A stretch of DNA of 64,000 bases from Oleispira sp051275515 (GTDB taxonomy: Bacteria; Pseudomonadota; Gammaproteobacteria; Pseudomonadales; Oceanobacteraceae), in the NCBI GenBank assembly GCA_051275515.1, contig JBNMOT010000003.1, positions 7,362-71,361 on the forward strand, in the 5' to 3' direction. A program made the position numbers and the translations under genes. Numbering within the stretch: position 1 is the first letter of the stretch; every line of letters begins with the position of its first letter. The notes beneath the pieces were generated by a model. It saw nothing but the letters and a program-made list of their open reading frames with translations. It had not been told where the DNA came from and did not search any database. Below, piece after piece: positions 1 through 9,272 of the stretch.

Positions 1-73
1 TTATTCCACTTCAAGTCTTGATAGTTAGGGTAAAATAACTTCAATATATTAGTTTTCGTTTTTAGGAGCAGTC

Positions 74-1024
74 ATGAACATAAAAGTTGGCATCGTTATG
101 GATCCCATTGAACAAATTTCTTTTCACAAAGATACCTCCATCGCCTTGATGTTTGCCGCTCAGCAGCATGGATGTGAACTGTTTTACATGGAACAACAAG
201 ATCTATCGATCCAAAACGGCGAAGCGTATGGTCGGATGGCTCCTATTAAAGTAGCCATGAATCCAGAGCATTGGTTTGAAAGAAAAGAGGCCATTGATAG
301 ACCTCTGATTGATTTACAGCTGATTTTGATGCGCAAAGACCCTCCTTTTGATAGTGAGTTCATTTACAGCACCTATATTTTAGAGCGAGCAGAACAGCAG
401 GGGGTCGTAATTGCGAACAAACCTCAAAGCTTGCGAGACTGTAATGAAAAGGTATTTGCCACCGAGTTTGCTGAGCTAATGAGCCCAACAACGGTTACCC
501 GTCGTCCTGATTTACTAAAAGCCTTCCATGCAGAACACGGAGACGTGATATTTAAACCACTCGATGGTATGGGCGGATCTTCTATCTTTCGCTTAAGGAA
601 AGACGATCCAAATGTCAGTGTTATTATTGAAACGTTAACAGACCACGGCAAGCAACAAATCATGGCACAACGTTTTATCCCTGAAATTACTCAAGGCGAT
701 AAGCGTATTCTGATTATTGATGGCCAAGCCGTACCTTACACTTTGGCGCGCATTCCCGCTGATGGTGAAACCCGAGGCAACTTAGCCGCGGGCGGGTCAG
801 GCATCACCATGGCTTTAACAGACAAAGAAAAAGCGATTGCCGAAAAAATTGGACCGAAGCTGAAAGAAAAAGGATTGTATTTTGTGGGTCTTGACGTTAT
901 CGGTAATTATGTCACTGAAATTAACGTCACCAGCCCTACGTGTGTTCGTGAAATCAGTCGTGATTCTGGTATTGATATCGCAGACCAGTTAATCACCTGT
1001 TTACTACAGAAAGTGCGCTGTTAA
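74..1024 (+). CDS. gshB: glutathione synthetase
   Basis: This cytoplasmic ATP-grasp ligase joins gamma-glutamylcysteine and glycine to make glutathione. The 316-residue length is normal for bacterial GshB. The N-terminal half carries the family signature IKVGIVMDPIEQI and a conserved LMRKDPPFD segment. The ATP-grasp half contains FKPLDGMGGSSIFR (ATP loop), then DKRILIIDGQAVPYTLARIP, and near the end VTEINVTSPTCVREI, the metal and product site. The ATG is preceded by a good ribosome site (TAGGAG). It is the first gene of a plus-strand run through the pyrimidine genes; in Pseudomonas gshB also sits upstream of tonB, yqgE and ruvX. Identification is secure from motifs, length and synteny. Confidence 0.97.
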   Translation: MNIKVGIVMDPIEQISFHKDTSIALMFAAQQHGCELFYMEQQDLSIQNGEAYGRMAPIKVAMNPEHWFERKEAIDRPLIDLQLILMRKDPPFDSEFIYSTYILERAEQQGVVIANKPQSLRDCNEKVFATEFAELMSPTTVTRRPDLLKAFHAEHGDVIFKPLDGMGGSSIFRLRKDDPNVSVIIETLTDHGKQQIMAQRFIPEITQGDKRILIIDGQAVPYTLARIPADGETRGNLAAGGSGITMALTDKEKAIAEKIGPKLKEKGLYFVGLDVIGNYVTEINVTSPTCVREISRDSGIDIADQLITCLLQKVRC

Positions 1025-1064
1025 ACTAAGGCCACTTTTAATTAATATCAATGTGAGATCGCCC

Positions 1065-1946
1065 ATGAGTATCTCTGCTACCGTTACCAGCGCTGACCGC
1101 CTAACCTTTACCGGTTTTTTGGCTGCTTTGCTGCATGCGGCCCTCATATTGGGTATTAGTTTTACGGCAACCGACCCCAATCCAACGTCACACACATTAG
1201 AAGTAACGCTCGCCAGTTATAAAAGTGAGCTAGCGCCGGAAAAGGCCGACTTCCTCGCTCAAGAAAACCAACAAGGCAGCGGCTCATTAGACGAAGCTAA
1301 AATGATTACTACCGATATTGATGCTAATTTTAATGCGAACAGTATTCAACAAACATCACCTTTAGAGCAGCAGGCTACTGCACCCAGAGTCAAACCCGAT
1401 CAAGCGGCACTGATATCAACAACGAATAGCAACCGCTTTAAAGCACAGGTCACGCCTAATCAAGATGCTGCAGAGGCCGATGATACCCCTGATGGACCTA
1501 GAAAATCGTTATTAGAGCGCAGCTTGGAAATTGCTAGCTTAGAAGCAAAGCTAGATAGCCAGCGCCAAATTTACGCAAAAGCACCACGAATTCAACGCCT
1601 TACGGCAGCGTCAACTTTGAAAGCGAATGATGCTTATTACGTCGATAGCTGGCGCAGTAAAATTGAGAATATGGGCCGAATTAACTACCCTCGAGATGCA
1701 ATCAACTGCTTCAATCAATGCTCATTGCGAGTATTGGTTTCAATTCATCCAGACGGTACTATTAATAATCTCAAAGTTTTAGAATCTTCTGGTAAAAAAA
1801 CGCTTGATGATGCGACGGTGCAAATCATCCGTCGAGCCGCTCCCTTCGCGCCTTTCACAGAAGAAATGAGAAGCGATATCGATCTGCTCGAAATCATTAG
1901 AACCTTCAAATATAAAGGTAACCGTTACATGACAGGCGCAAACTAA
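1065..1946 (+). CDS. tonB: TonB-like energy transducer
   Basis: This is a TonB-family protein that would span from the inner membrane to outer-membrane receptors. One hydrophobic anchor lies near residues 11-33 (FTGFLAALLHAALILGISF). A polar, low-complexity periplasmic linker follows, then a C-terminal TonB fold of about 90 residues with INYPRDA, VLVSIHPDGTINNLKVLESS and the terminal IIRTFKYKGNRY. A GTG at 1053 would add four residues but has no ribosome site; I prefer the ATG at 1065, which follows a weak GAG. No exbB or exbD lies nearby, so this may be the dedicated TonB2-like copy found in this operon position in pseudomonads rather than the iron-uptake TonB. Its stop overlaps the next ATG (TAATG), implying translational coupling. 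Confidence 0.85.
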   Translation: MSISATVTSADRLTFTGFLAALLHAALILGISFTATDPNPTSHTLEVTLASYKSELAPEKADFLAQENQQGSGSLDEAKMITTDIDANFNANSIQQTSPLEQQATAPRVKPDQAALISTTNSNRFKAQVTPNQDAAEADDTPDGPRKSLLERSLEIASLEAKLDSQRQIYAKAPRIQRLTAASTLKANDAYYVDSWRSKIENMGRINYPRDAINCFNQCSLRVLVSIHPDGTINNLKVLESSGKKTLDDATVQIIRRAAPFAPFTEEMRSDIDLLEIIRTFKYKGNRYMTGAN

Positions 1947-2512
1947 TGGCTGAAAATCAAACATTTGGCAGCCTAACCGATCATTTTTTGATTGCAATGC
2001 CAACGCTCAAAGACTCGTCTTTTGAACACAGCATCACCTATATATGTAGCCATGACGACAACGGTGCTATGGGCATTGTACTGAACCAATCGACGGACCT
2101 AAATTTTCAAGAAATTTTAGAACAGTTAGAAATCGAAGGTATCTATGGCCATGATCACTCCGTATTGCTAGGTGGCCCCGTGCACCAAGATCACGGTTTT
2201 ATTCTACATTTAGAGAAAGGTGACTGGCGCTCAACCTTGTCCGTTACCGATGACATTCATGTCAGCACCTCCAAAGATATCTTAACGTCCTTGGCTCAAG
2301 GTAATGGACCTAAGCAATATAAAATAGCCCTAGGCTATGCGGGGTGGGAAGCAGGTCAGCTAGAACAAGAGTTGCTGGACAACGCATGGATAACCGTCGA
2401 AGCCACTGCGGACATCATTTTTAATACACCCGAAGATAAAATGTACCAAGCCGCCCTCAAGCTGCTTGGCATTGATGAAGGGTTTCTCAGCTCTGATGCA
2501 GGTCACGCATAA
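1946..2512 (+). CDS. yqgE: YqgE/AlgH family protein (DUF179)
   Basis: This 188-residue protein belongs to the UPF0301/YqgE-AlgH family. The family is named for AlgH, linked to alginate regulation in Pseudomonas; its biochemical role is unsettled. The family signature is clear: FLIAMPTL near the N-terminus, then GAMGIVLNQ, LLGGPVHQDHGFILH and YKIALGYAGWEAGQLEQEL. It starts inside the stop of the TonB-like gene and its own stop overlaps the ruvX start, so three genes are coupled by TAATG junctions. The yqgE-ruvX pairing is one of the most conserved in gammaproteobacteria. Confidence 0.95.
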   Translation: MAENQTFGSLTDHFLIAMPTLKDSSFEHSITYICSHDDNGAMGIVLNQSTDLNFQEILEQLEIEGIYGHDHSVLLGGPVHQDHGFILHLEKGDWRSTLSVTDDIHVSTSKDILTSLAQGNGPKQYKIALGYAGWEAGQLEQELLDNAWITVEATADIIFNTPEDKMYQAALKLLGIDEGFLSSDAGHA

Positions 2513-2952
2513 TGGCACAAGTTTATGACCACTGGATGGCCTTTGATTTTGGCACCCAGCGTATTGGCATCGCCGTTGGCCAGCGCATAACAGGCAAAGC
2601 AACTCCAATTAACCCAATAAAAGCCCGCGATGGTATTCCCAACTGGGAACAGCTTGGAAAAATCATTGAAGAGTGGAAGCCACAAGCATTTTTAACAGGC
2701 CTACCGTTAAATATGGACGGCACACCCAGTGATCTAAGCCAACGAGCAAATAAGTTTGCCAATCGTTTAGAAGGCCGCTTTCATAAACCGTCCTTTACTC
2801 ATGATGAACGACTCACCAGTTATGAAGCAAAAGGTATTGTCATCGAAATGGGCGGTAATCGCAATTTCGGTGAAAACTCGGTAGATGGCATCGCAGCTCA
2901 ACTCATTTTAGAAAGCTTTCTCACTCAATATCAACCTGAGCAAAGCGAATAA
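2512..2952 (+). CDS. ruvX: RuvX/YqgF Holliday junction resolvase-like nuclease
   Basis: This is a 146-residue YqgF-type RNase H-fold protein. The family is described as a putative Holliday junction resolvase and, in E. coli, is linked to processing of the 5' end of pre-16S rRNA. The first acidic residue sits in MAFDFGTQRIGIAVGQ, followed by LTGLPLNMDGTPSDLS and the DERLTSYEA segment with the second catalytic acid; the final acid is in SVDGIAAQLIL. The length is standard. It is translationally coupled to yqgE upstream, and pyrR follows after 12 bases, so it is likely part of one transcript. Confidence 0.95.
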   Translation: MAQVYDHWMAFDFGTQRIGIAVGQRITGKATPINPIKARDGIPNWEQLGKIIEEWKPQAFLTGLPLNMDGTPSDLSQRANKFANRLEGRFHKPSFTHDERLTSYEAKGIVIEMGGNRNFGENSVDGIAAQLILESFLTQYQPEQSE

Positions 2953-2964
2953 GGATTTAGGAAC

Positions 2965-3474
2965 ATGATCACGTCCGCCTCCGAACTGCCCGACGCAGAA
3001 GTTTTATATCAGCAGCTGGCTTTAGATATTAAACAGTTCATTGTTGAAAAGAATTTACAGCAACCGCTTATCATTGGTATTCGTACTGGTGGTGTGTGGC
3101 TAGCACAGCGCTTGCAGCGTGCCTTGGAATTACCGGAACTCGGTATTTTAGACATCAGTTTTTATCGTGATGACTTTGACGAGCGCGGCTTAGTTACCCA
3201 AGCAAAAGGCTCAGAGCTGCCGGAGTCGATCGAAGACCGTGCCATTATTTTAGTCGATGATGTATTAATGAGTGGCCGTACGATTCGCGCAGCCATGAAC
3301 GAGATTTTCGATTATGGCCGTCCGACCAGTATTCACCTAGCGTGTTTACTGGATATTGGCCAGCGTCAATTGCCTATTCAAGCGGATCTAGTGGGGGCAA
3401 TACTAGACTTGAACGCGGGACAAAAAATAAAATTATCCGGGCCTAACCCATTAGCACTGACCCTTGACCGTTAG
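2965..3474 (+). CDS. pyrR: bifunctional pyrimidine regulator / uracil phosphoribosyltransferase PyrR
   Basis: This is a type I phosphoribosyltransferase fold of 169 residues. The PRPP-binding loop is RAIILVDDVLMSGRTIRAA. In Gram-positive bacteria PyrR binds pyr mRNA to cause attenuation; in pseudomonads the same gene precedes pyrB and its regulatory mode differs. Here it directly precedes pyrB and the pyrC-like gene. I see no anti-terminator/terminator pair in the 45-base gap to pyrB, so mRNA attenuation at this junction is not supported. Start ATG with an AAGGATTTAGGAAC leader is convincing. Confidence 0.93.
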   Translation: MITSASELPDAEVLYQQLALDIKQFIVEKNLQQPLIIGIRTGGVWLAQRLQRALELPELGILDISFYRDDFDERGLVTQAKGSELPESIEDRAIILVDDVLMSGRTIRAAMNEIFDYGRPTSIHLACLLDIGQRQLPIQADLVGAILDLNAGQKIKLSGPNPLALTLDR

Positions 3475-3519
3475 TCATTTCGCTTCAACGGAAGCTTTAG
3501 ACATTATGAGTTATTAATT

Positions 3520-4566
3520 ATGACCCGCTATTCCGATCCAACCCAAGTTCAGCTCACCGCCAGCGGCCGCCTAAAACACTTCTTAACGACAGAAGGTCTT
3601 AGCAAAGCACTTTTAACCGAGATTCTTGATCTTGCTAATTCTTTTATTAGCACTCAAGAGCGAGCGGTTAAAAAGGTTCCGCTATTACGCGGTAAAACCG
3701 TGGTTAATTTATTTTTTGAGAATTCGACTCGCACTCGCTCAACATTCGAACTCGCCGCTAAGCGCTTAAGTGCAGACATCCTCAATTTAGACATTGCGAA
3801 CTCTGCGACCTCCAAGGGCGAGACATTAATGGATACCTTGTGGAACCTGGAAGCTATGTATAGCGACATGTTTGTCGTTCGTCATGCCGACAGTGGCGCG
3901 GCTCATTTCATTGCAGAGCAAGTAACCCCGGGCGTCGCTATTATTAATGCGGGTGATGGCCGACATGCTCATCCAACACAAGCCATGTTAGACATGCTGA
4001 CCATTCGCCGTCATAAAGGCGCAATTGAAGGTCAGATCGTAGCGATTGTGGGTGACGTTCTTCATTCTCGTGTTGCACGCTCTCAGATTCATGCATTAAA
4101 AACGCTGGGCGCAAAAGAAATTAGAGTCATTGGGCCTGCGACCTTGGTACCCAAAGAAATGGCAGATCTTGGCGCCGATATCTATTTCGATATGGCACAG
4201 GGCCTAGCGGAGGTTGACGTTGTTATTATGCTGCGTTTACAAAAAGAACGTATGTCAGATGCATTGCTGCCTAGTGAAGGTGAATATTTCAAACTCTATG
4301 GCTTAACAGAAGCCAAATTGGCGCTTGCCAAGCCTGACGCCATCGTTATGCATCCAGGCCCTATCAATAGAGGTGTTGAAATTGACTCAGCCGTTGCTGA
4401 TGGAGAGCAATCCGTCATTTTAAATCAAGTAAGCTATGGCATTGCCGTTCGAATGGCGGTAATGGCCATGGCCATGAGTGGTCAAGTAGAAGAGCAGCTA
4501 GTATTAGCAGGAAAGAAACCTAATAGCGACGATTCTCAACCTTCAACCTCAGGAGCCACAGCATGA
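3520..4566 (+). CDS. pyrB: aspartate carbamoyltransferase catalytic subunit
   Basis: PyrB condenses carbamoyl phosphate with aspartate, the first committed step of UMP synthesis. The carbamoyl phosphate motif FFENSTRTRSTFELAAKRL is intact; HPTQAMLDMLTIRRHKG and VMLRLQKERM (aspartate side) follow, then MHPGPINRGVEI. At 348 residues it carries an extra C-terminal tail of about 20 polar residues (KKPNSDDSQPSTSGATA). This matches the Pseudomonas-type class A enzyme, which assembles with an inactive dihydroorotase-like subunit encoded next door. The last codons overlap the next gene by ATGA, consistent with equimolar production. Confidence 0.97.
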   Translation: MTRYSDPTQVQLTASGRLKHFLTTEGLSKALLTEILDLANSFISTQERAVKKVPLLRGKTVVNLFFENSTRTRSTFELAAKRLSADILNLDIANSATSKGETLMDTLWNLEAMYSDMFVVRHADSGAAHFIAEQVTPGVAIINAGDGRHAHPTQAMLDMLTIRRHKGAIEGQIVAIVGDVLHSRVARSQIHALKTLGAKEIRVIGPATLVPKEMADLGADIYFDMAQGLAEVDVVIMLRLQKERMSDALLPSEGEYFKLYGLTEAKLALAKPDAIVMHPGPINRGVEIDSAVADGEQSVILNQVSYGIAVRMAVMAMAMSGQVEEQLVLAGKKPNSDDSQPSTSGATA

Positions 4567-5810
4567 GTAATTTAACCTTAACCCATGCTCAAGTGCTCGA
4601 TCCAAGCCAAGAGCTCAATCAACTTAGCGATGTTGTCATCGAATACGGAATGATTGCAGCCATTACGGCTGCCGGTGAATCGACAACGACCAATCCAGTA
4701 TTCAATGCAGAGCATTCATTATTAATACCCGGGCTTATTGACCTCAGCGCTCATATTAACAATGTCGCCAGTGAAACCTTGGCCGCCGCGAAGGGAGGGA
4801 TCACCCACTTTTGCGCTCAACCAAATAGTAAGCCACTTATCGATACACCCGCCAATGTAAGCTTGTTACAACAAGCATCGGCAAAAGCAAATAGCAGTCG
4901 ATTGTTACCGATTGGAGCGTTGACTAAACATTTAGCCGGTGATCAGCTAGCAAACATGCATAGCCTTAAACAAGCAGGCTGTATTGCACTGTCTAACGCC
5001 CGCGCTCCCATTAAGAATGCCTTAGTTTTACGCCGCATCATGGAATACGCCACCACACACGACATGCTCATTATGCTAACGGCAGAAGATTGTGCGCTAA
5101 GCTCGAATGGGAAAATGCATGAAGGTCCTACGGCAAATCGTCTTGGTCTAACAGGTATCGCCGAAGTGGCCGAAACGACTGCCCTCGCACAACAGCTCCT
5201 GTTGATCGAACTTACCGGCTGTCGAACGCATTTTAGCCAACTTAGCTGTGGCCGCTCGGTATCGATGATTCGTGATGCGCAAAAACAAGGCTTGCCCGTC
5301 AGTGCCGATGTTGCCATTGCAAATCTTATGTTTACAGATGAAGATGTTAACGGTTTTGATAGCACGTTTTACGTTCAGCCACCCTTGCGCAGTGAACAGG
5401 ATAGAAAGGCATTATTAGCCGGCGTAAATGACGGCACATTGGCAATTTGCTCAAATCATCAAGCCCAAGATATTGCAGCAAAGAAGGCACCCTTTGCAGC
5501 CGCAGAAGCGGGAATGAGCATTTTGGATACATGGTTATCCATGATGCTGACATTAGTTGATAAGAAAGAATTAGAATTAAGCGCAGTTGTTAATGCGAGC
5601 TCAATTTTACCTGCTAAAATTTTAGGGATAAAAGCAGGCCTACAATTAAAGCAGTTAGCTAATTTAGTCGTCGTTAAGCAAGATGCTGAAGTTCACTATT
5701 GCACAGCATCAATAGCGTCAGAAGGAAAAAACAGTCCTATATTGGGCGTCGCATTAAAGGGGAAAGTAAAACTTACCTTGAGTGCTGGGCGCGAAGTTTA
5801 CAGAGCATAG
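4563..5810 (+). CDS. pyrC': inactive dihydroorotase-like subunit of ATCase (PyrC')
   Basis: This 415-residue amidohydrolase-fold protein looks like dihydroorotase but has lost its metal site. Where active enzymes have Asp-x-His-x-His-x-Arg, this one reads DLSAHINN at residues 60-67: the first metal histidine is serine and the substrate arginine is asparagine. In pseudomonads such a PyrC' forms a dodecameric complex with PyrB and is structural rather than catalytic. The 4-base overlap with pyrB supports the same arrangement. A genuine dihydroorotase should be encoded elsewhere in the genome. A hairpin with a T-run follows immediately. Confidence 0.92.
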   Translation: MSNLTLTHAQVLDPSQELNQLSDVVIEYGMIAAITAAGESTTTNPVFNAEHSLLIPGLIDLSAHINNVASETLAAAKGGITHFCAQPNSKPLIDTPANVSLLQQASAKANSSRLLPIGALTKHLAGDQLANMHSLKQAGCIALSNARAPIKNALVLRRIMEYATTHDMLIMLTAEDCALSSNGKMHEGPTANRLGLTGIAEVAETTALAQQLLLIELTGCRTHFSQLSCGRSVSMIRDAQKQGLPVSADVAIANLMFTDEDVNGFDSTFYVQPPLRSEQDRKALLAGVNDGTLAICSNHQAQDIAAKKAPFAAAEAGMSILDTWLSMMLTLVDKKELELSAVVNASSILPAKILGIKAGLQLKQLANLVVVKQDAEVHYCTASIASEGKNSPILGVALKGKVKLTLSAGREVYRA

Positions 5811-5828
5811 CGTGCGCTAAAATAAAGA

Positions 5829-5857
5829 AGCTTACTTAAACGTAAGCTGCTTTTTTT
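5829..5857 (+). terminator. rho-independent terminator of the pyr operon
   Basis: AGCTTAC (5829-5835) pairs with GTAAGCT (5842-5848), followed by GC and seven T. It closes the gshB-to-pyrC' run and overlaps the last codons of the converging GGDEF/EAL gene. Confidence 0.8.
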
Positions 5858-8800
5858 GCCAGCGATCAAATAATTCATCCGCAGGTATCGGCTTGCAATA
5901 TAAATACCCCTGGGCAAAATCACAGCCTTGGCCTTGCAAAAAGGCTTGATGTTCTATCGTTTCAACCCCCTCTGCTAACACACCAATATCAAGCTGCTGA
6001 GCCATCGCAATGATAGCACTTACAATTGCCTTATCACTCGCATCGGTGGTTATGTCGCGTATAAAGGATTGATCAATTTTTAATATATCGATCGGGAATT
6101 GCTTTAAATAACTTAACGATGAATAACCGGTACCGAAGTCATCAATCGCCAGTATAATGCCAAGGTCACGCATACTATTGAGAATGCTCAGAGTCTCGTT
6201 AACATCGTCAATCAAAATACTCTCCGTCAGTTCTAAAACAAACAATTTCGCGGGAAAGTTGTATTTTTCTAAAGACTGGCGAATCACGTCGATTAAATGT
6301 TTACCATGACGAAACTGGAACGCTGAAACATTAATGGCAACCTGGATCTGAGGAAAGCCTTTTTCTTGCAAAACCTTCATATCGCGACATGCGGCCTCAA
6401 TAACCCAATCACCTATTTGAGCGATAAGCCCAGTATCTTCCGCCAGAGTAATGAATTCTGCTGGAGGAATCATGCCTTGCTCTGGATCGAACCAGCGAAT
6501 TAACGCTTCTGTACCAATAAGTTCTCCCGTTATCAAATCGATTTGCGGTTGATAAAACAGTTGGAAATGATCTTCTTCAAGGGCATTACGTAATTTATTT
6601 TCAAGCAACAAGCGATGATGAGCTTGCTTGTTCATTGATGGCATAAAAAACTGGAAATTGTTTTTTCCTGCTTCTTTCGCGTAATACATCGCCATGTCCG
6701 CATTACGCAACAATTCATCATGGTTTTTAGCATCATTTGGATAAACAGCAATCCCGATACTGGTGCCAATCACGACTTGATGTCCCGATAAATTAATCGG
6801 ATGAGAAACTTTTTCTAAAATCGTCGTCGCAATATCTGCTATTTTCTCAATCTGTTTAATACCCGACAAAATAATAGTAAATTCATCCCCACCTTGGCGA
6901 GAGACCGTGTCCTCACTGCGAATTTGCGCCTGAAATATTTGCGCGACATACTTTAATAAATCATCCCCATAGTTATGCCCGAGAGAATCATTTACCCTTT
7001 TAAAATTATCTAAATCAAAGACCATCACCGCGACCATTTCCTCTGGATGACGCTGAGCATGCTCCAAAGCTTGCTGCAATCGGTCGGATAATAAGCGACG
7101 GTTGGGTAAATTGGTAAGCGGGTCATAGAACGCCAGCTGCTCAATAGTCTGCTGAGCATCATGTAAATCGGTATTATCTTCTGAGGTTGAGGCATAATGA
7201 GTAATCTCCCCTTCGTCGTTTTTAATCGGAATAATTGACTGTAAGGCCCAATATAAAGATCCATTTTTACGTTGATTACGAACCTGCCCGCTCCATTCAC
7301 GCCCCGCTTTAAGCGTATGACTAATATCGCTATAAGTATCACTGCTCGCATACTGACTGTGCAAAATGGCAGGTGTCTTATTAATTAACTCTTGCTGAAG
7401 ATAGCCTGTTAGTAAAGTAAACGCTTTATTGGCATACTCGATTTTAAAATTGATGTCCGTGATTAAAATGGCATGGGCATTTTGCTCAACAACTTGCGAT
7501 AGCTGATGGATTTTTGCTTCGACTTGCTCCCGCTTCTGACGCTCTTGTAAACGTAACATCGCAGTACTAATGTCACGACCAAGGGAATCTAATAGAGATA
7601 ACATTTTCTCGTCAAAAGCATCGGGAAGTTCAGAATAAATAGCGTAAATCCCCACCACTTTATGATTAATACATAAAGGGACCGCGGCTAACGCTTCATA
7701 ACCACGCTGTTCAGCAGCCTCACGCCAAGGGCCAAAGTCGGGATCTAACTTAGTATTATTAACGCACCGCACCTGATTAAATTTCGCCGCTTGTCCAACT
7801 GGACCGCGAGCAAGGGCTGAATCATCGACCCTCATTTCCATTGTCTTTAAATAACCCGTCTCATCTCCCGCATGTACCTGAGGCTTAATAGTTTTATTAT
7901 TGACCAAGCCAATCCACGACATTTTAAAACCACCGTAACGCACAGCAATATTGCAAATATCGGTAAACATCATGTGGCGCGAGCTCGCATCCGCTATCGC
8001 TTTATTGGTATGACTCAGTACGGTATATAAGCGATTAAAAATCTCTGAGCGTGCTTGAGCGTCTTTTGCCACCGTAATATTTCTACGGACATGAACCATC
8101 GCTAAAGATTTTTCCCCATGCTTTAAGGGAGAAAGTATGACTTCATACCACTGCTGTTGGCGATCAATCAAAAACTCACAGCGCGCTAATGACTCCCCAG
8201 TAAGAATACAGCGGCATATTGGGCAGTCCTGCTCGTTAACTTTTGGATCATGCTGCAATTCATGGCATCGACGGCCGATGGCATTCGTTTGATCACCCAA
8301 ATTGCGACGAACAGCTTCATTAATTTGGCGAACATACCCCTCTCGATCGACCACAATAGTTTCATCGGGCACTGCATCGTAAGTATTCGCATCCCGCGCA
8401 AGGCTCAGAAATGGTTGTCGTAAACTTGATTCAATCAACACCACATAGATTGCCCAATATGACAGTAGTTTTAGCATGTGCCCAAGAATGATCATCGAAT
8501 CACTAAGTTCGTGGTATAGCGTCAACGAGTACTCAGCGAAAATAGTTAAGATGATCGAAATATTAATAAGAATTAGATTATTCATTTCTATGTCTTTTCT
8601 GGCTCGCCAAAAAGTAAACAAAGCACACAGTAACAATATAATGATGATGTATTCGAGAATAACTTTAGTGAATGTTAACCCTTTACCTTCAATATAAAAG
8701 ACAGGTAACCAATTCTGCAGAATGGCGACACACAGCAAAAGCGTTATAATGGATAAAATAATAATAATATTTCGCGGTCGAAAATCTGCATTAATAAACA

Positions 8801-9176
8801 AAGGCGCAACTAATAATAAACACGCCTCAAAAAACCGAGCCATAATCCAAAATTGTAAACTCACATTTCCGGTATTATTATCGAGTAAAGACAAACCTCT
8901 AAAAGTAATCATATGGGCAAGATCAAGCCCGCCAATAAAGAAATAGCCACAGCCCAATAGTAATAAAAATTGATTTTTTGCCAGCGCGTAAGTATGCCAC
9001 GCAACAATCGCACTAATAAAAGCGACTATAACGGCAAAGAGTTCGACTAAGCTGTGAAAAAGCAAAAAATGGCTTTGACTCAGAGGGATAAGCATTAACA
9101 CAGTAAAAGTAGGCAGCCACCAATATTGTGAATAGCCGCGGGCTACGTTTGTTAGTATTTTCTGTGATGACCTCAC
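5832..9176 (-). CDS. membrane-bound PAS/GAF GGDEF-EAL cyclic-di-GMP protein
   Basis: This is a 1114-residue signalling protein combining diguanylate cyclase and phosphodiesterase domains. The N-terminal 240 residues hold about seven hydrophobic helices of MASE3 type. A PAS with a Cys-rich CPICRCILTGES segment follows, then a GAF domain, a second PAS (ITDINFKIEYANKAF), GGDEF and EAL. The cyclase motif is intact (SRQGGDEFTIIL) and is preceded five residues earlier by RSED, a product-inhibition I-site. The EAL motif TEALIRWF and loop DDFGTGYSSLSYL are also intact, so both activities are possible. Translation starts at GTG 9176. It lies next to pilU/pilT, consistent with (not proof of) a motility or biofilm role. 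Confidence 0.93.
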   Translation of the reverse strand: MRSSQKILTNVARGYSQYWWLPTFTVLMLIPLSQSHFLLFHSLVELFAVIVAFISAIVAWHTYALAKNQFLLLLGCGYFFIGGLDLAHMITFRGLSLLDNNTGNVSLQFWIMARFFEACLLLVAPLFINADFRPRNIIIILSIITLLLCVAILQNWLPVFYIEGKGLTFTKVILEYIIIILLLCALFTFWRARKDIEMNNLILINISIILTIFAEYSLTLYHELSDSMIILGHMLKLLSYWAIYVVLIESSLRQPFLSLARDANTYDAVPDETIVVDREGYVRQINEAVRRNLGDQTNAIGRRCHELQHDPKVNEQDCPICRCILTGESLARCEFLIDRQQQWYEVILSPLKHGEKSLAMVHVRRNITVAKDAQARSEIFNRLYTVLSHTNKAIADASSRHMMFTDICNIAVRYGGFKMSWIGLVNNKTIKPQVHAGDETGYLKTMEMRVDDSALARGPVGQAAKFNQVRCVNNTKLDPDFGPWREAAEQRGYEALAAVPLCINHKVVGIYAIYSELPDAFDEKMLSLLDSLGRDISTAMLRLQERQKREQVEAKIHQLSQVVEQNAHAILITDINFKIEYANKAFTLLTGYLQQELINKTPAILHSQYASSDTYSDISHTLKAGREWSGQVRNQRKNGSLYWALQSIIPIKNDEGEITHYASTSEDNTDLHDAQQTIEQLAFYDPLTNLPNRRLLSDRLQQALEHAQRHPEEMVAVMVFDLDNFKRVNDSLGHNYGDDLLKYVAQIFQAQIRSEDTVSRQGGDEFTIILSGIKQIEKIADIATTILEKVSHPINLSGHQVVIGTSIGIAVYPNDAKNHDELLRNADMAMYYAKEAGKNNFQFFMPSMNKQAHHRLLLENKLRNALEEDHFQLFYQPQIDLITGELIGTEALIRWFDPEQGMIPPAEFITLAEDTGLIAQIGDWVIEAACRDMKVLQEKGFPQIQVAINVSAFQFRHGKHLIDVIRQSLEKYNFPAKLFVLELTESILIDDVNETLSILNSMRDLGIILAIDDFGTGYSSLSYLKQFPIDILKIDQSFIRDITTDASDKAIVSAIIAMAQQLDIGVLAEGVETIEHQAFLQGQGCDFAQGYLYCKPIPADELFDRWQKKQLTFK

Positions 9177-9272
9177 TCTACTTCCTACTCATATTAAATT
9201 GCGTACTTGTTATTTAAAGGTTTTTTGCTTCCGGTAAATACAAGGGCTATATCGCAAAACTCGTCAATATGA

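Noticed and set aside
3475..3519. PyrR-type attenuator before pyrB
   Set aside because: The 45-base gap has no competing hairpins or T-run.
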